From Pelotomaculum sp. PtaB.Bin104 (lineage in GTDB: Bacteria; Bacillota; Desulfotomaculia; Desulfotomaculales; Pelotomaculaceae), in assembly GCA_002067205.1 (NCBI GenBank), contig MVQL01000059.1, forward strand, positions 1-44,391: DNA of 44,391 bases, given 5' to 3'. Shown one piece after another: positions 32,505-41,750 of this stretch. A program made the position numbers and the translations under genes. Below the pieces are notes generated by a model, which was not told where the DNA came from, did no database searches, and saw only the letters and a list, made by a program, of their open reading frames with translations. Within the stretch, counting starts at the first letter, position 1. The number at the start of each line of letters is the position of its first letter.

Positions 32505-32678
32505 AGTGAGCCACGATGGTTTATTTCTTCTCCGGTATGAGATCGGTGACCGTGAAAGTGATCCACGCCGGATCACTATTGCCCAATGGCGGCGGCGACT
32601 TCTGCAAAGTGAGCCAAGTTGGTATACTTTTTCTCTGATATTTAGATGCCAGCATATTTAGTGAGCCAACTTGGTTAC
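32505..32678. repeat. Four AGTGAGCCA-type repeats at 51-52 bp spacing
   Basis: Repeats start at 32505, 32557, 32608 and 32660, each AGTGAGCCA (AGTGATCCA in the second), followed by a TGGT or CGG half that makes a short inverted repeat. The starts are 52, 51 and 52 bases apart, about five helical turns. Either iterons of an origin bound on one DNA face, or the multiple terminal repeats of a decayed IS21-like element. Confidence 0.7.
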
Positions 32679-32725
32679 ATTTCGGGAAGAATGCAAGGAT
32701 GCAAAGTGTGTAGGACATTGCACCC

Positions 32726-33694
32726 TTACAACCTTGATTCAGAAAGCCGCCAGTTCCAACGGTTTCCAACCTTCACCGTATCGACGCCGACGTTCTTCTT
32801 TGCAATGTTGACCGTGCGCTCCGAGATACCAAGCTCCGCCGCCCGTCGGAACAATTCCTCCGCCGGAACAGGTTTTACAAGCATCCTCCTGAGCTCGTCC
32901 TCCATCAGCGCCGTTTTGGTCTGAACAGAACCTGTGCCGGAGAGAACGTCATCCACAGAGACATCGCAATGACCAATCCATTGAAAGCCGTTGTCGGCGT
33001 CAAGCGAGAAGGCGATTGACTTACCCTCCGGTGCAAGGCTGCTTTTGTCATGAGCAACAACACGGACAGCGGGATCGCTTTTCAGTCTGCCGACCAGAAG
33101 CACACTTCTTGCCGCCGCTCGGAAATCGATAGAGCCGAGTCCGCGGTACGAGGATTTCAATCCCTGCGCCTTATTCATATGGCCGATGAGTATAATGGCG
33201 CAACCTGTCCGGTCAGCCATAGCGCACAGCCGTTTAAATATGGGACGCACTTCATTGGCGCGGTGCATATCCACGTTGTCACCGAGATACGCTTGCAGCG
33301 GGTCAAGCACAATCAGCCTTGCACCGGTTTCCTGCACAGCCTGCTCCAGCCGTTCATCACAGAGATTCAGCTCTTTATCTGATTCATCGATGACAAGTAC
33401 ACGGGAACAGTCAGCGCCGGATGCTTCGAGCCTCGGCTTGATGGTATCCGCCAGACCGTCCTCGGCGGATTGGTATATAACGCTGATGGGTTCTGCCGCT
33501 TCAGCGTCCTCCGGCAGGGGCTTGCCTGTTGTCAGCAGAGCAATCATCGCCAGAACAAAAGATGTCTTTCCTTCGCCTGGGTCGCCCTGTATAATCGTGA
33601 CCTTGCCATAAGGGATGAACGGATACCACAGCCAGCGCACCTGTTCCGTTTCGATGTCGCTTATACGTATGAGCCTGTTTTTCTTTTTCTGCAT
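32726..33694 (-). CDS. RepA/KaiC-type AAA ATPase (helicase-like)
   Basis: A 322-residue RecA-fold ATPase: Walker A GDPGEGKTSF near 35-44, the QSAEDGLADTIKPRLE segment, Walker B LIVLDPLQAYLGDN near 131-144, and IILIGHMNKAQG near 169-180, as in RSF1010 RepA and AAA_25 proteins. The C-terminal 70 residues form a winged-helix-like domain (AEELFRRAAELGISERTVNIAKKNVGV). GGAGGTG precedes the ATG. It may unwind DNA for replication of the excised element. Confidence 0.88.
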   Translation of the reverse strand: MQKKKNRLIRISDIETEQVRWLWYPFIPYGKVTIIQGDPGEGKTSFVLAMIALLTTGKPLPEDAEAAEPISVIYQSAEDGLADTIKPRLEASGADCSRVLVIDESDKELNLCDERLEQAVQETGARLIVLDPLQAYLGDNVDMHRANEVRPIFKRLCAMADRTGCAIILIGHMNKAQGLKSSYRGLGSIDFRAAARSVLLVGRLKSDPAVRVVAHDKSSLAPEGKSIAFSLDADNGFQWIGHCDVSVDDVLSGTGSVQTKTALMEDELRRMLVKPVPAEELFRRAAELGISERTVNIAKKNVGVDTVKVGNRWNWRLSESRL

Positions 33695-33728
33695 TTCTTT
33701 TCACCTCCGTCCTTTTGATAGTTACCGA

Positions 33729-33757
33729 TTGACTAAACATTTTAAATCGGATACAAT
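33729..33757 (+). promoter_or_regulatory. Promoter of the zinc-protein gene
   Basis: TTGACT (33729-33734), 17-base spacer, TACAAT (33752-33757), in the divergent gap between the AAA ATPase and the 33847 gene. Confidence 0.65.
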
Positions 33758-33846
33758 CAAAATAGCAGAAAAGAAATTTCAGCACAAGAGATTGGAGCGA
33801 TGTCAGGTACATCGTGTAAATCCATCGGATACAAGGAGTGAGGGAA

Positions 33847-34950
33847 ATGGCGCTTGAGACAAGACCCACCAGCGAAAAGGAAAACAGCATACAGGAGTTT
33901 ACCGTTCACTTCTGGAAGGACAGAGTAATTCTCGATGGAGAGAATCTGCCTATGGGACAAATCTCAACCGATGTCTTAAACCTTTCCGAAGAACAGATCC
34001 TTGCGCTGCGATATAAAGCGAATGAGACTTATGGTCTGTTCCGAACGCAGCTATATAACCCAGAGATAAAAAAGGACCTCGCTCTTGTAACCGCTATGCA
34101 GGACAAGTTGAACGAGTATCTTGATATAATATTGGCTATGCCGCCATTTAAATATCTGGATGTTGATACGAGGATGACGCACAACACGCTTACCGTAATA
34201 TTTGAAGAGACGCCCGATGATTTTCAGCGTATTCTTCAGCAGGGTACGTTTGAGTTTGAAACCTTTTACGGCTTTCTCAGAAAGGTATTCACCATACCGG
34301 ACGAGCTTATCTCCCTCCGTGTATATGTCACCGCAATGCTTGACTTTTATTTTGAGAGACTTAAAAAGCGAAATGAGGAGTATTATGCCGTTGGCGTATA
34401 CGACTTCTTTTCAAACAAGGAAATCCAGAGAGATATTTCAGCGTCGTTCCCTCCGGCACCGGTATATCAGTTCAGACAAAGCCGTCAGGCATTGATTGAA
34501 TATACAACCATGCCGAATCCGGATGATGCAAAAAAGTACATCATAGCCGAGAGAATGGTTTTTACTTCTATCGCATCTTTTTTGCATGCGGACTTTTTCA
34601 AGGGGCTGATGAACGGCAACACTCCACGGCGCTGCCATAACTGCAAACGCTTTTTTCTATTGAGCAGCGGGTACGATACCTGCTACTGCAACAACATAGC
34701 ACCAGGCGAAACGGAAAAGACCTGCCGCAAGGTTGGCGCTCATAAAAAACAAGCGAGCAAGGAAGGCAAGACGCCCGCGCGTCAGGAATATAAAAAGGTA
34801 TATAACAAATTAAAGACCCGCCGTGCGAGGGGCAAAATCTCCATAGATGAGTGGAACGCCGCCGTCGCCCTGGCTTTGGAGTATAAGGACAAAGCTGAAG
34901 CCGGTAAAATTACCGACTTGGAGCTTAAAGCGATCTATGACAAGATGTGA
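33847..34950 (+). CDS. DUF6076-like protein with zinc-finger motif
   Basis: A 367-residue protein. Residues 1-260 are helical without known motifs. Near 265-300 is RRCHNCKRFFLL...YDTCYCNN and then C, a zinc-finger-like cluster related to CGNR fingers. The C-terminus (310-367) is basic and helical. The layout matches DUF6076-type proteins, function unknown. ATG 33847 has AAGGAG 10 bases upstream and is preferred over the ATG at 33838. It has its own promoter and precedes the secreted-protein gene on the other strand. Confidence 0.75.
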   Translation: MALETRPTSEKENSIQEFTVHFWKDRVILDGENLPMGQISTDVLNLSEEQILALRYKANETYGLFRTQLYNPEIKKDLALVTAMQDKLNEYLDIILAMPPFKYLDVDTRMTHNTLTVIFEETPDDFQRILQQGTFEFETFYGFLRKVFTIPDELISLRVYVTAMLDFYFERLKKRNEEYYAVGVYDFFSNKEIQRDISASFPPAPVYQFRQSRQALIEYTTMPNPDDAKKYIIAERMVFTSIASFLHADFFKGLMNGNTPRRCHNCKRFFLLSSGYDTCYCNNIAPGETEKTCRKVGAHKKQASKEGKTPARQEYKKVYNKLKTRRARGKISIDEWNAAVALALEYKDKAEAGKITDLELKAIYDKM

Positions 34951-35044
34951 CGATAGTACCGCTCACAGCGTACTATTTACCTCGAAGCTGAACACTCGCA
35001 GATGTAACTCACGGCTTCAAAACACTACGGAAGCGAACAGAAAA

Positions 35045-35082
35045 GGACTGGCACCTCGTTCTACATGGTTGAGTGTCAGTCC
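35045..35082 (-). terminator. Terminator of the secreted repeat protein gene
   Basis: A 10-bp stem GGACTGACAC/GTGCCAGTCC (G-T allowed) with a T run on the minus strand, just after the stop of the 35090 gene. Confidence 0.6.
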
Positions 35083-35089
35083 CTTGTGT

Positions 35090-35827
35090 TTACGGAGTAT
35101 ACGGCTCTCCGTTTGGTTTATATGCCGGTGGGGTGCTGTCCTTGGTTACCGGCGGCTGGATCGGAGCGTATATAACGTCGCCTGTAATCTCCGGCTCTGC
35201 ATATGCCGGGGGTGGTGTGCTGCTTAGCGCAGACCCGTCACTACCCATGATTCCGATTTTATGACCGTTCTCATACATATCCTCGGCAACGGTGCCGCCG
35301 CCCATAATCCCCACCATCTTATTGATGTCGCCTTTGCCGTCCACCGTGGTGCCACCTCCCATGATGCCGACCTTGTGGCCGGTTAGGTTGTCGCCGGGAT
35401 TGCCGACCATCGTTCCGATGCTGCCGCCGCCCTCGTCGACTATCCAGCCAAAGCCTGGTATCCAAATATGAGGCTCACCGTTGATGACTGTTCTATCGCC
35501 TGGCTTTGGTTCATTGGCGGTTTGTTCGGGCTTTGATTCTGCTTGAGATGTTGTGGCTGCTGGCGGCGCTGTTTCAGTTTTTTCTTCTGCCGTTACCTCA
35601 GTTATCTGCAGCTCACTTTCTGCGACAGCCTTCGTTTCAGGCGCAGTCGTATCTTCAGAGATAAAAATATGCGTCGTTTCCTCTGACCGAGCCTCAGATT
35701 TGGCGCTTACGGCGGCTTTTACCGGCTCGGCGGGTAAATCCTCTACCTCAACGCTCCGTGGCAACACGGCGGCACACAGAGCGACACAGGCGATAATGCC
35801 AATTCCGGTGATTATTTGCTTTTTCAT
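35090..35827 (-). CDS. Membrane-anchored or secreted protein with GIMGGGT repeats
   Basis: A 245-residue protein with a short N-terminal membrane segment (MKKQIITGIGIIACVALCAAVLP). A low-complexity Glu/Thr/Ala region spans about 25-105, then a beta region follows with three imperfect units: GHKVGIMGGGTTV, NKMVGIMGGGTV and GHKIGIMGSDGS. The C-terminus is proline-rich. It resembles DUF6550-type proteins of Clostridial mobile elements, unknown function. The start at 35827 has AGGGAG 9 bases upstream. It points opposite to the Xre gene, which may control it. Confidence 0.72.
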   Translation of the reverse strand: MKKQIITGIGIIACVALCAAVLPRSVEVEDLPAEPVKAAVSAKSEARSEETTHIFISEDTTAPETKAVAESELQITEVTAEEKTETAPPAATTSQAESKPEQTANEPKPGDRTVINGEPHIWIPGFGWIVDEGGGSIGTMVGNPGDNLTGHKVGIMGGGTTVDGKGDINKMVGIMGGGTVAEDMYENGHKIGIMGSDGSALSSTPPPAYAEPEITGDVIYAPIQPPVTKDSTPPAYKPNGEPYTP

Positions 35828-35949
35828 ATGGATCAACTCCCTTCGCCAACACACATACCACAAGCCGGTGCAGAAAGCTACTTAAATCAGCACAAAAAAG
35901 CGAAATCTGTTATTTTTATGCGAAAACAAGTGTTTTCAAGCTTCGTATG

Positions 35950-35958
35950 TGATATAAT
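35950..35958 (+). promoter_or_regulatory. Extended -10 promoter of the cargo operon
   Basis: TGATATAAT at 35950-35958, an extended -10 element with a weak -35, about 50 bases before the Xre start. It may drive Xre and the genes up to 44332, since no other strong promoter was seen between them. Confidence 0.5.
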
Positions 35959-36009
35959 GTTCGATGAGTAAGGCAACATGCCATGAGAAATAGTAACGAG
36001 GTGAATAAC

Positions 36010-36231
36010 GTGGCGGTTAGTTATAATAGGCTTTGGAAACTGCTTATTGATAAAAAAATGAAAAAGAAAGAATTGCAGTCTGCTGCGGGTATTAGCGCCA
36101 GCTTAATTACAAAACTTGGGCGCGATGAACCCGTAACAATGACAGTGCTAATGAAAATATGCAATGCTTTAAAGTGCGACATCAGTGATGTCATGGAAAT
36201 TATCCCGGACGAGCCAAAAGACAAAGCCTGA
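36010..36231 (+). CDS. Small Xre-type HTH regulator
   Basis: A 73-residue HTH protein (YNRLWKLLIDKKMKKKELQSAAGIS, then SLITKLGRDEPVTMTVLMKICNALKCDISDVMEI), the single-domain Xre/YozG type common in Firmicutes. GTG 36010 follows GAGGTGA; the ATG at 35983 lacks a ribosome site. It lies first in the cargo operon and may regulate it. Confidence 0.85.
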   Translation: MAVSYNRLWKLLIDKKMKKKELQSAAGISASLITKLGRDEPVTMTVLMKICNALKCDISDVMEIIPDEPKDKA

Positions 36232-36256
36232 TAGATTATTTTTGTGGGGGATAGAA

Positions 36257-37240
36257 ATGAGTAATAGATTATGGGATTACCCGCCTTGGATGAGGTCAGC
36301 AAGACGTATGGAGGAGCTTTTTAGAGAGCCTGCTTGGATGAGGTCTTTCAATGAAACGGCCTCTCGGATTAACCAAATTTCACAATTTCAAGACATGTTG
36401 AGTCAGCATAATAGGCTGTTGGAGTATTCGTCGCAGTTTGAAATGACGACCGAACCAATTCGTATATTGGAAGCCGCAAGACCCATGCTCGAGATGCAGG
36501 ACAGGCTTAAAGATATTTTGGGCAATCAGCAGTTACTGCAAAGCATAGATCGAGCTTCCAAACTGCAAAAATATTTGTCTAACAACGCAGCTCTTGTGAG
36601 AGTTGCTCAGGAAGCCACCAGATGGTACAACGATAATGCTATGCTATTTCGCAGCATTGAAACTCTGATGCCCATCATTTCGGATGCGCCTCTCATGAGA
36701 AGCATCGCTGACGCTCAATCGGATTTAGCGGAGATGGTTCGAGGTTTTGATTTCAGCTCTATAAGTTATGGAGAAGACACACTTATCTATGACGGTCAGG
36801 AATACACCTCGGCAGAGCTCAGTGCAGAACTAAACAATGAAATATCTTTAGTTGAAACGCATAAGACATTTCCTGAAAAACTTGCGGAACTGAAAAATAA
36901 GTTATGGCTAATTATTATAATAATCCAGTTGCTCTACAATGCTCCTGACGTGGAAGACAAGGTAAAATATTACACCGAGAAAATAGAAACGGTAATTTCA
37001 ATATTTAGCTCACAGGGTATGTACGAAGATGTCTTTGCCTATGTAATCAGAGACAGCGCTGTGCTCAGGGAATCCGCTGACTCAAAGTCACCGCAGATTG
37101 TGCGGTTGCTGTACGATACTAAACTGCGGGTGATTTCGGAAGTGCCGCGCTGGATTCAGGTCGAATATACAGATGAGCAAGGAAATTCTTTCATCGGGTG
37201 GATTTCAAAAATAAGCGTTACAACCGAGGATGATTCCTGA
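36257..37240 (+). CDS. Helical protein with membrane segment and SH3-like domain
   Basis: A 327-residue protein starting at ATG 36257 (GTGGGGG site). Residues 1-200 are helical, with two WMRS motifs and repeated LR/RIL patterns. A very hydrophobic LWLIIIIIQLL segment lies near 215-226, and a C-terminal bacterial SH3-like domain at about 265-320 (RDSAVLRESADSKSPQIVRLLY, WIQVEYTDEQGNSFIGWIS). No function known. Its place before a restriction-type operon recalls membrane-linked sensors of defence systems, which is inference only. Confidence 0.65.
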   Translation: MSNRLWDYPPWMRSARRMEELFREPAWMRSFNETASRINQISQFQDMLSQHNRLLEYSSQFEMTTEPIRILEAARPMLEMQDRLKDILGNQQLLQSIDRASKLQKYLSNNAALVRVAQEATRWYNDNAMLFRSIETLMPIISDAPLMRSIADAQSDLAEMVRGFDFSSISYGEDTLIYDGQEYTSAELSAELNNEISLVETHKTFPEKLAELKNKLWLIIIIIQLLYNAPDVEDKVKYYTEKIETVISIFSSQGMYEDVFAYVIRDSAVLRESADSKSPQIVRLLYDTKLRVISEVPRWIQVEYTDEQGNSFIGWISKISVTTEDDS

Positions 37241-37285
37241 TGCATACATATAATCGCTCAAAAATGCATACATGGAGGATTTGGC

Positions 37286-37834
37286 ATGATTGAAGCTATC
37301 ATCGCTGTTTCAAGCACAGTAATTGGTGCAATTCTTGGGTGGATTCTTGCCAATATAAGAATTGGAAAGGTCTTTATAACGCTTGCCGATTTTAAGGAGG
37401 AGCCGCTTTATGTAAATCCTTCAACAATGCATATCCCTGGGAAGAAGGATAATGAACTCTATTATTTAGAAATGGACTGCACCATACAGATATACAATTC
37501 CTCTCAAACAAACAGAGCGATCCGTGACTGCGAACTAATATTTGTCGGCAGTAATGGCGAAGCGTTGTTTTCTGTTCGTGGCGAAGATAAAGATACTATG
37601 CATAAGCACGGGGGCGGCTACAGGTGCGATGTAATAGAAGTAATAAATATCGAGCCATTCACAAGCAAAAATGTAAAATTTGTTGTTTATGTAAATGACA
37701 TAGATTTAATGTACAAAACAAAAACGGTTTACTTTAAATATAAGACCGAACGGCTTAAAACTAAGAAAATGAAATACAAGGATATAGATTTTGGTTTAAT
37801 TCCACGTTTCTATAAGGAGGAAACCCCAGTATGA
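37286..37834 (+). CDS. Membrane-anchored beta protein, unknown function
   Basis: A 182-residue protein with an N-terminal membrane anchor (about 4-24, VSSTVIGAILGWILANI), then a beta-rich domain (YLEMDCTIQIYNSSQTNRAIRDCELIFVGS) and a basic C-terminus. No family recognised. Good GGAGG 9 bases before the ATG. It overlaps the methyltransferase gene by an ATGA, so it is translationally coupled to the operon that follows. Confidence 0.65.
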   Translation: MIEAIIAVSSTVIGAILGWILANIRIGKVFITLADFKEEPLYVNPSTMHIPGKKDNELYYLEMDCTIQIYNSSQTNRAIRDCELIFVGSNGEALFSVRGEDKDTMHKHGGGYRCDVIEVINIEPFTSKNVKFVVYVNDIDLMYKTKTVYFKYKTERLKTKKMKYKDIDFGLIPRFYKEETPV

Positions 37835-40539
37835 GGCTTACATGGGACGATATCAAAGGCAATGCGACTGCCTTTTCAAAACGGTGGAAGGACGGCTGGG
37901 ATGAGAAATCCGAGGCGCAGAGCTTCGTGCGCGATTTTCTCGCTGTATTCGGCGTCAGCGACCCTGCCGCAGTCGGGCGTTTCGAGGAACGTGCCCTGCG
38001 TGAGAGCGGCAAGGGGTTTATGGACTACTTTTGGGCGAAGCAGATAGCCATTGAAATGAAAACCAAAGGCAAAGACCTGAACAAAGCATACGAACAGCTC
38101 AAGGACTATATAATCCATCTACCCGCCGAAGAAATGCCCGACCTCCTGATGGTAAGCGATTTTGAGAATATCGTATTGTACCGCCGGACAACGACGGAAC
38201 GTTTTGCGTTCAAAACAAAAGACTTACATAAAAACATAAAGCGATTTGCCAATATCGCAGGTTACGAGACAACCCGCGAATTTGAAAACCAGGTAGAGGT
38301 CAACGTCAAGGCTGCCGAGAAAATGGCGAAGCTCCACGACGCTCTGAAAGAACACGGCTACGAAGGGCATGAGCTTGAGGTATACCTTGTTCGGATACTG
38401 TTTTGCCTTTTTGCTGATGATACCGGCATCTTCCCTTCGGACAGCTTTATAAACTACCTTACGAATTCCAAGGAGGATGGCAGCGACCTTTCAGACCGTA
38501 TGAGCAAACTGTTTGAAGTCCTGAACATGCCGGAAGACGTAAGGGCGAAACGCACATTGCTCTCCGCCGACCTAAGACAATTCCGTTATATAAACGGCGG
38601 TCTTTTCGCCGCCCGACTGGCACCCGCCGATTTCAACGCCAAAATGCGAGGCATTCTGCTTGACTGCTGTAATTTCGACTGGAACAGAATCTCGCCCGCT
38701 ATCTTCGGCGCAATGTTCCAAGGCGTCATGGATAAAGACCAGCGCCGGGAGCTCGGAGCTCATTATACCAGTGAGGAAAACATACTTAAGCTGATAAATT
38801 CTCTATTTATGGACGAGCTCTGGCAGGAATATGACCGTGTGAAAACCGATCCCGTTCAGCTTGACCACTTCCATGATAAAATCAGCCGCCTTAAATTCCT
38901 TGACCCTGCTTGCGGTTGCGGCAACTTCCTCATCATCACATATCGGGAATTGCGTATTCTGGAGCTTGAGTTGCTAAAGATGAAGGTCGGCACAAACCAG
39001 CTGACCCTCGACATATCACATCTTCTCAAAGTAACCGTCGAACAGTTTTATGGCATTGAGTATGAGGATTTCCCCTGTCAGATAGCCCAGGTAGGTATGT
39101 GGCTAATGGATCATCAGATGAACATCCGCGCCGCCGAGCAGTTTGGTATGTACTACGCCCGTCTGCCGCTGACACAGTCGGCGACGATTGTCAACGGAAA
39201 TGCTCTGACAATTGATTGGGAGAGCGTCGTACCAAAACATGAGCTGAGTTATATCCTTGGCAATCCACCTTTTGTGGGTGCAAGAGTAATGAGTGAAGTT
39301 CAAAAAGCAGATATGCTCAGCGTTTTCGACAACACCAAAGGTGTTGGTAACTTGGACTATGTAACTGCTTGGTATAAAAAAGCGGCCGAACTGATGCAGA
39401 ATACGACTATAAAAACAGCATTTGTTTCGACCAATTCAATAACACAAGGTGAGCAAGTTTCAATTTTGTGGAAGCCGCTCATCGAAGAGCATAACGTTGT
39501 CATTGATTTTGGTTATCGCACCTTCAAATGGCATAACGAGGCGAAAGGGAAAGCCGCAGTTCATTGTGTTATTATCGGCTTTGGTATCGGCGAGAGCCGC
39601 CGTTCCAAGCACATAATTGATAGCGATGGCACGAAAAAAGCAGTCAAAGCCATAAACCCATACCTTGTTGAGGCTCCGACCGTGTTTCTCGAAAACAGAA
39701 CTAAGCCAATTTGTAATGTGCCTGAAATCGGCATGGGTAATCAGCCGATTGACGATGGGAACTATTTATTTACCGAATCCGAGATGAATGATTTCATAAA
39801 AAGCGAGCCCATGTCAGAAAAATGGTTTCGTCCATGGCTTGGCGCAGATGAATTTATCAACGGACATAAAAGATTCTGCCTTTGGTTAGGGGATTGCCCT
39901 CCGTCTGAGCTTAGGAAAATGCCCGAAGTTATGAAACGAGTTGAGGCTGTTCGAAAGTTTCGTATGGAAAGTAAGCGGTCATCGACCAATAAAATCGCTG
40001 ATACGCCTACAAGATTCCAAACAGAAAACATGCCAAGCACAAATTATATCGTTTTACCAGAAGTATCCTCTGAACGACGCAGATATATCCCATTCGGATT
40101 TTTATCTCCCAGCGTCCTTTGTAGTAACAAGCTGAGATTGATGCCAAACGGGACACTTTATCATTTTGGCGTTCTTACTTCCAACGTTCATATGGCATGG
40201 ACGAGAGCAGTCTGTGGTCGCCTTGAAATGCGGTATCAATATTCAATCAACATCGTGTACAATAACTTCCCTTGGCCGGATGTGACCGACGAGCAAAAAG
40301 CCGCAATAGAAAAAGCCGCACAGGGAGTATTGGATACCCGCGCCTTGTTCCCGGATTGCAGCCTTGCCGACCTGTATGACCCACTTGCCACACCAGCAGA
40401 ATTAATAAAGGCACACAAAAATCTTGACCGTGCTGTTATGACTGCCTATGGCTTTACTGCGGCAAACACGCCGTCGGAGGCCGCTTGCGTAGCTCATCTG
40501 ATGGAGATGTACAAAAAGCTGGCGGAAGGTGGGGATTAA
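37831..40539 (+). CDS. MmeI-like type IIL/IIG restriction-methyltransferase
   Basis: A 902-residue single-chain enzyme like MmeI. The N-terminal nuclease has D65-x9-E75-x-K77 (MDYFWAKQIAIEMK), the same spacing as MmeI, followed by KDLNKAYEQLKDYI. The methyltransferase part has motif I LDPACGCGNFL near 358-368 and motif IV LGNPPFVGA near 475-483, indicating N6-adenine methylation. A target-recognition domain follows (about 600-800), then a C-terminal helical part (DRAVMTAYG). Such enzymes cut and methylate on their own. The gene is followed immediately by the PLD-type gene, which is not needed by known MmeI. Confidence 0.87.
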   Translation: MRLTWDDIKGNATAFSKRWKDGWDEKSEAQSFVRDFLAVFGVSDPAAVGRFEERALRESGKGFMDYFWAKQIAIEMKTKGKDLNKAYEQLKDYIIHLPAEEMPDLLMVSDFENIVLYRRTTTERFAFKTKDLHKNIKRFANIAGYETTREFENQVEVNVKAAEKMAKLHDALKEHGYEGHELEVYLVRILFCLFADDTGIFPSDSFINYLTNSKEDGSDLSDRMSKLFEVLNMPEDVRAKRTLLSADLRQFRYINGGLFAARLAPADFNAKMRGILLDCCNFDWNRISPAIFGAMFQGVMDKDQRRELGAHYTSEENILKLINSLFMDELWQEYDRVKTDPVQLDHFHDKISRLKFLDPACGCGNFLIITYRELRILELELLKMKVGTNQLTLDISHLLKVTVEQFYGIEYEDFPCQIAQVGMWLMDHQMNIRAAEQFGMYYARLPLTQSATIVNGNALTIDWESVVPKHELSYILGNPPFVGARVMSEVQKADMLSVFDNTKGVGNLDYVTAWYKKAAELMQNTTIKTAFVSTNSITQGEQVSILWKPLIEEHNVVIDFGYRTFKWHNEAKGKAAVHCVIIGFGIGESRRSKHIIDSDGTKKAVKAINPYLVEAPTVFLENRTKPICNVPEIGMGNQPIDDGNYLFTESEMNDFIKSEPMSEKWFRPWLGADEFINGHKRFCLWLGDCPPSELRKMPEVMKRVEAVRKFRMESKRSSTNKIADTPTRFQTENMPSTNYIVLPEVSSERRRYIPFGFLSPSVLCSNKLRLMPNGTLYHFGVLTSNVHMAWTRAVCGRLEMRYQYSINIVYNNFPWPDVTDEQKAAIEKAAQGVLDTRALFPDCSLADLYDPLATPAELIKAHKNLDRAVMTAYGFTAANTPSEAACVAHLMEMYKKLAEGGD

Positions 40540-41733
40540 ATGTCTATTCAGCTTGTTACTACTGATCATGAAGAACGGCTTCAAGAAATACTCGAAGGGA
40601 CAGAGGCTGACTTACGAATCGTCAGCCCCTTTATTGGACTCGAGATTTCCAAGAGATTAGCGGCTATCCTTGAAATAAATCCGGCAATAGCATGCGAAAT
40701 CATCACCCGATTCTCTCGTGAGGATTTTGTTAATGGCGCCAGCAATTTATATGCACTTAAAGCGCTGAGCGAGGCTGGTGTGTCGATTTACGCACTCCAA
40801 GGACTACACACGAAATTATATCTAATCGATAACGTTGCCGGAATGCTTGGCTCGGCGAATTTCACTTCCGGAGGCTTTCGGTTGAATCATGAGCTCTCAA
40901 TTTTCGTCAGAGATGAAGCCGCTATAATTGCTGACATGCACTCCTACTATAACGATATACTCAAAAAAATTCAGGAAAAAGGCGATTTTAGAGTTACAGA
41001 CGAACTAATCCAAAGTGAAATTGAGATGGTGACAAAGCTTAGGAAGGACAGAAAAGATAAAGCTACTAAATACCGTAATGAACATCAATTTGGTGCTGTT
41101 CTTAACAAAGGCGATGAAACTGTAACAGGAGGCAATCCCGATACTATACAAGCCATACTCGCTGCCGGAATCAAGGATGGGCTAAAAGAAGGCATTTGGC
41201 TTAAATTTGAAGGCGACGCCGAGAATCGCGAAGGCCCCGAAGACCGTTATGAAATTGCCCGCTCGGATAAACTTCCGACAGGCTTTACCAGTTTTCCGGC
41301 TGGCAACAAGCCCAGCGGGATGAAACCTGGCGACTATATATATCTGGCTATTATCGGTACTGATGGTCGTGGCAATAGTACTCCTGTTATCATGGGCAGA
41401 GCTCGGACAAAAGGTTTCTTCAAAGAAAATATGGCTGATGAAGATATGAAAAAAGAGTTTGATTGGATGTACGAATATCCGGCTTATGTTGAGCTTTATG
41501 ATGCAGAGTCATTGGACACTCCACAGAAAAATGGAATATCCCTGCTTGATGTATTGGCGGATGTCGGTACTGGAACATATCCGTCGACAATAGGAACAAC
41601 GAAAACACCTATTGAATTACGAACTACCCATTATCAAAAATCACACATGCGAATTACTCGTCAGGCGAAAGATTACCTCGATTCACGCTTTGAGCAAGCT
41701 GCAAAGACTTATGGCGTAATAAAATATACTTAA
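40540..41733 (+). CDS. Phospholipase D-superfamily nuclease-like protein
   Basis: A 397-residue protein. The N-terminal domain (1-140) has one HKD motif, HTKLYLID at about 90-97, followed by GSANFTSGGF, as in dimeric BfiI/NgoFVII/Nuc enzymes, which need two chains per active site. A charged helix lies at about 150-190, then a C-terminal beta-rich domain (200-397) that I do not recognise. The ATG follows the methyltransferase stop directly. A nuclease or DNA-targeting role beside the methyltransferase is likely; lipid hydrolysis is less so. Confidence 0.82.
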   Translation: MSIQLVTTDHEERLQEILEGTEADLRIVSPFIGLEISKRLAAILEINPAIACEIITRFSREDFVNGASNLYALKALSEAGVSIYALQGLHTKLYLIDNVAGMLGSANFTSGGFRLNHELSIFVRDEAAIIADMHSYYNDILKKIQEKGDFRVTDELIQSEIEMVTKLRKDRKDKATKYRNEHQFGAVLNKGDETVTGGNPDTIQAILAAGIKDGLKEGIWLKFEGDAENREGPEDRYEIARSDKLPTGFTSFPAGNKPSGMKPGDYIYLAIIGTDGRGNSTPVIMGRARTKGFFKENMADEDMKKEFDWMYEYPAYVELYDAESLDTPQKNGISLLDVLADVGTGTYPSTIGTTKTPIELRTTHYQKSHMRITRQAKDYLDSRFEQAAKTYGVIKYT

Positions 41734-41750
41734 CCCACAGGAGAGATATT

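Noticed and set aside
32505..32678. CRISPR array with 52-bp period
   Set aside because: The repeated part is only about 9-20 bases and varies, no cas genes are present, and the intervening sequences are not spacer-like.
33501..33890. Minus-strand frame covering the start of the AAA ATPase
   Set aside because: It runs in a different frame over the ATPase start and the divergent promoter, has no ribosome site and no recognisable domain.
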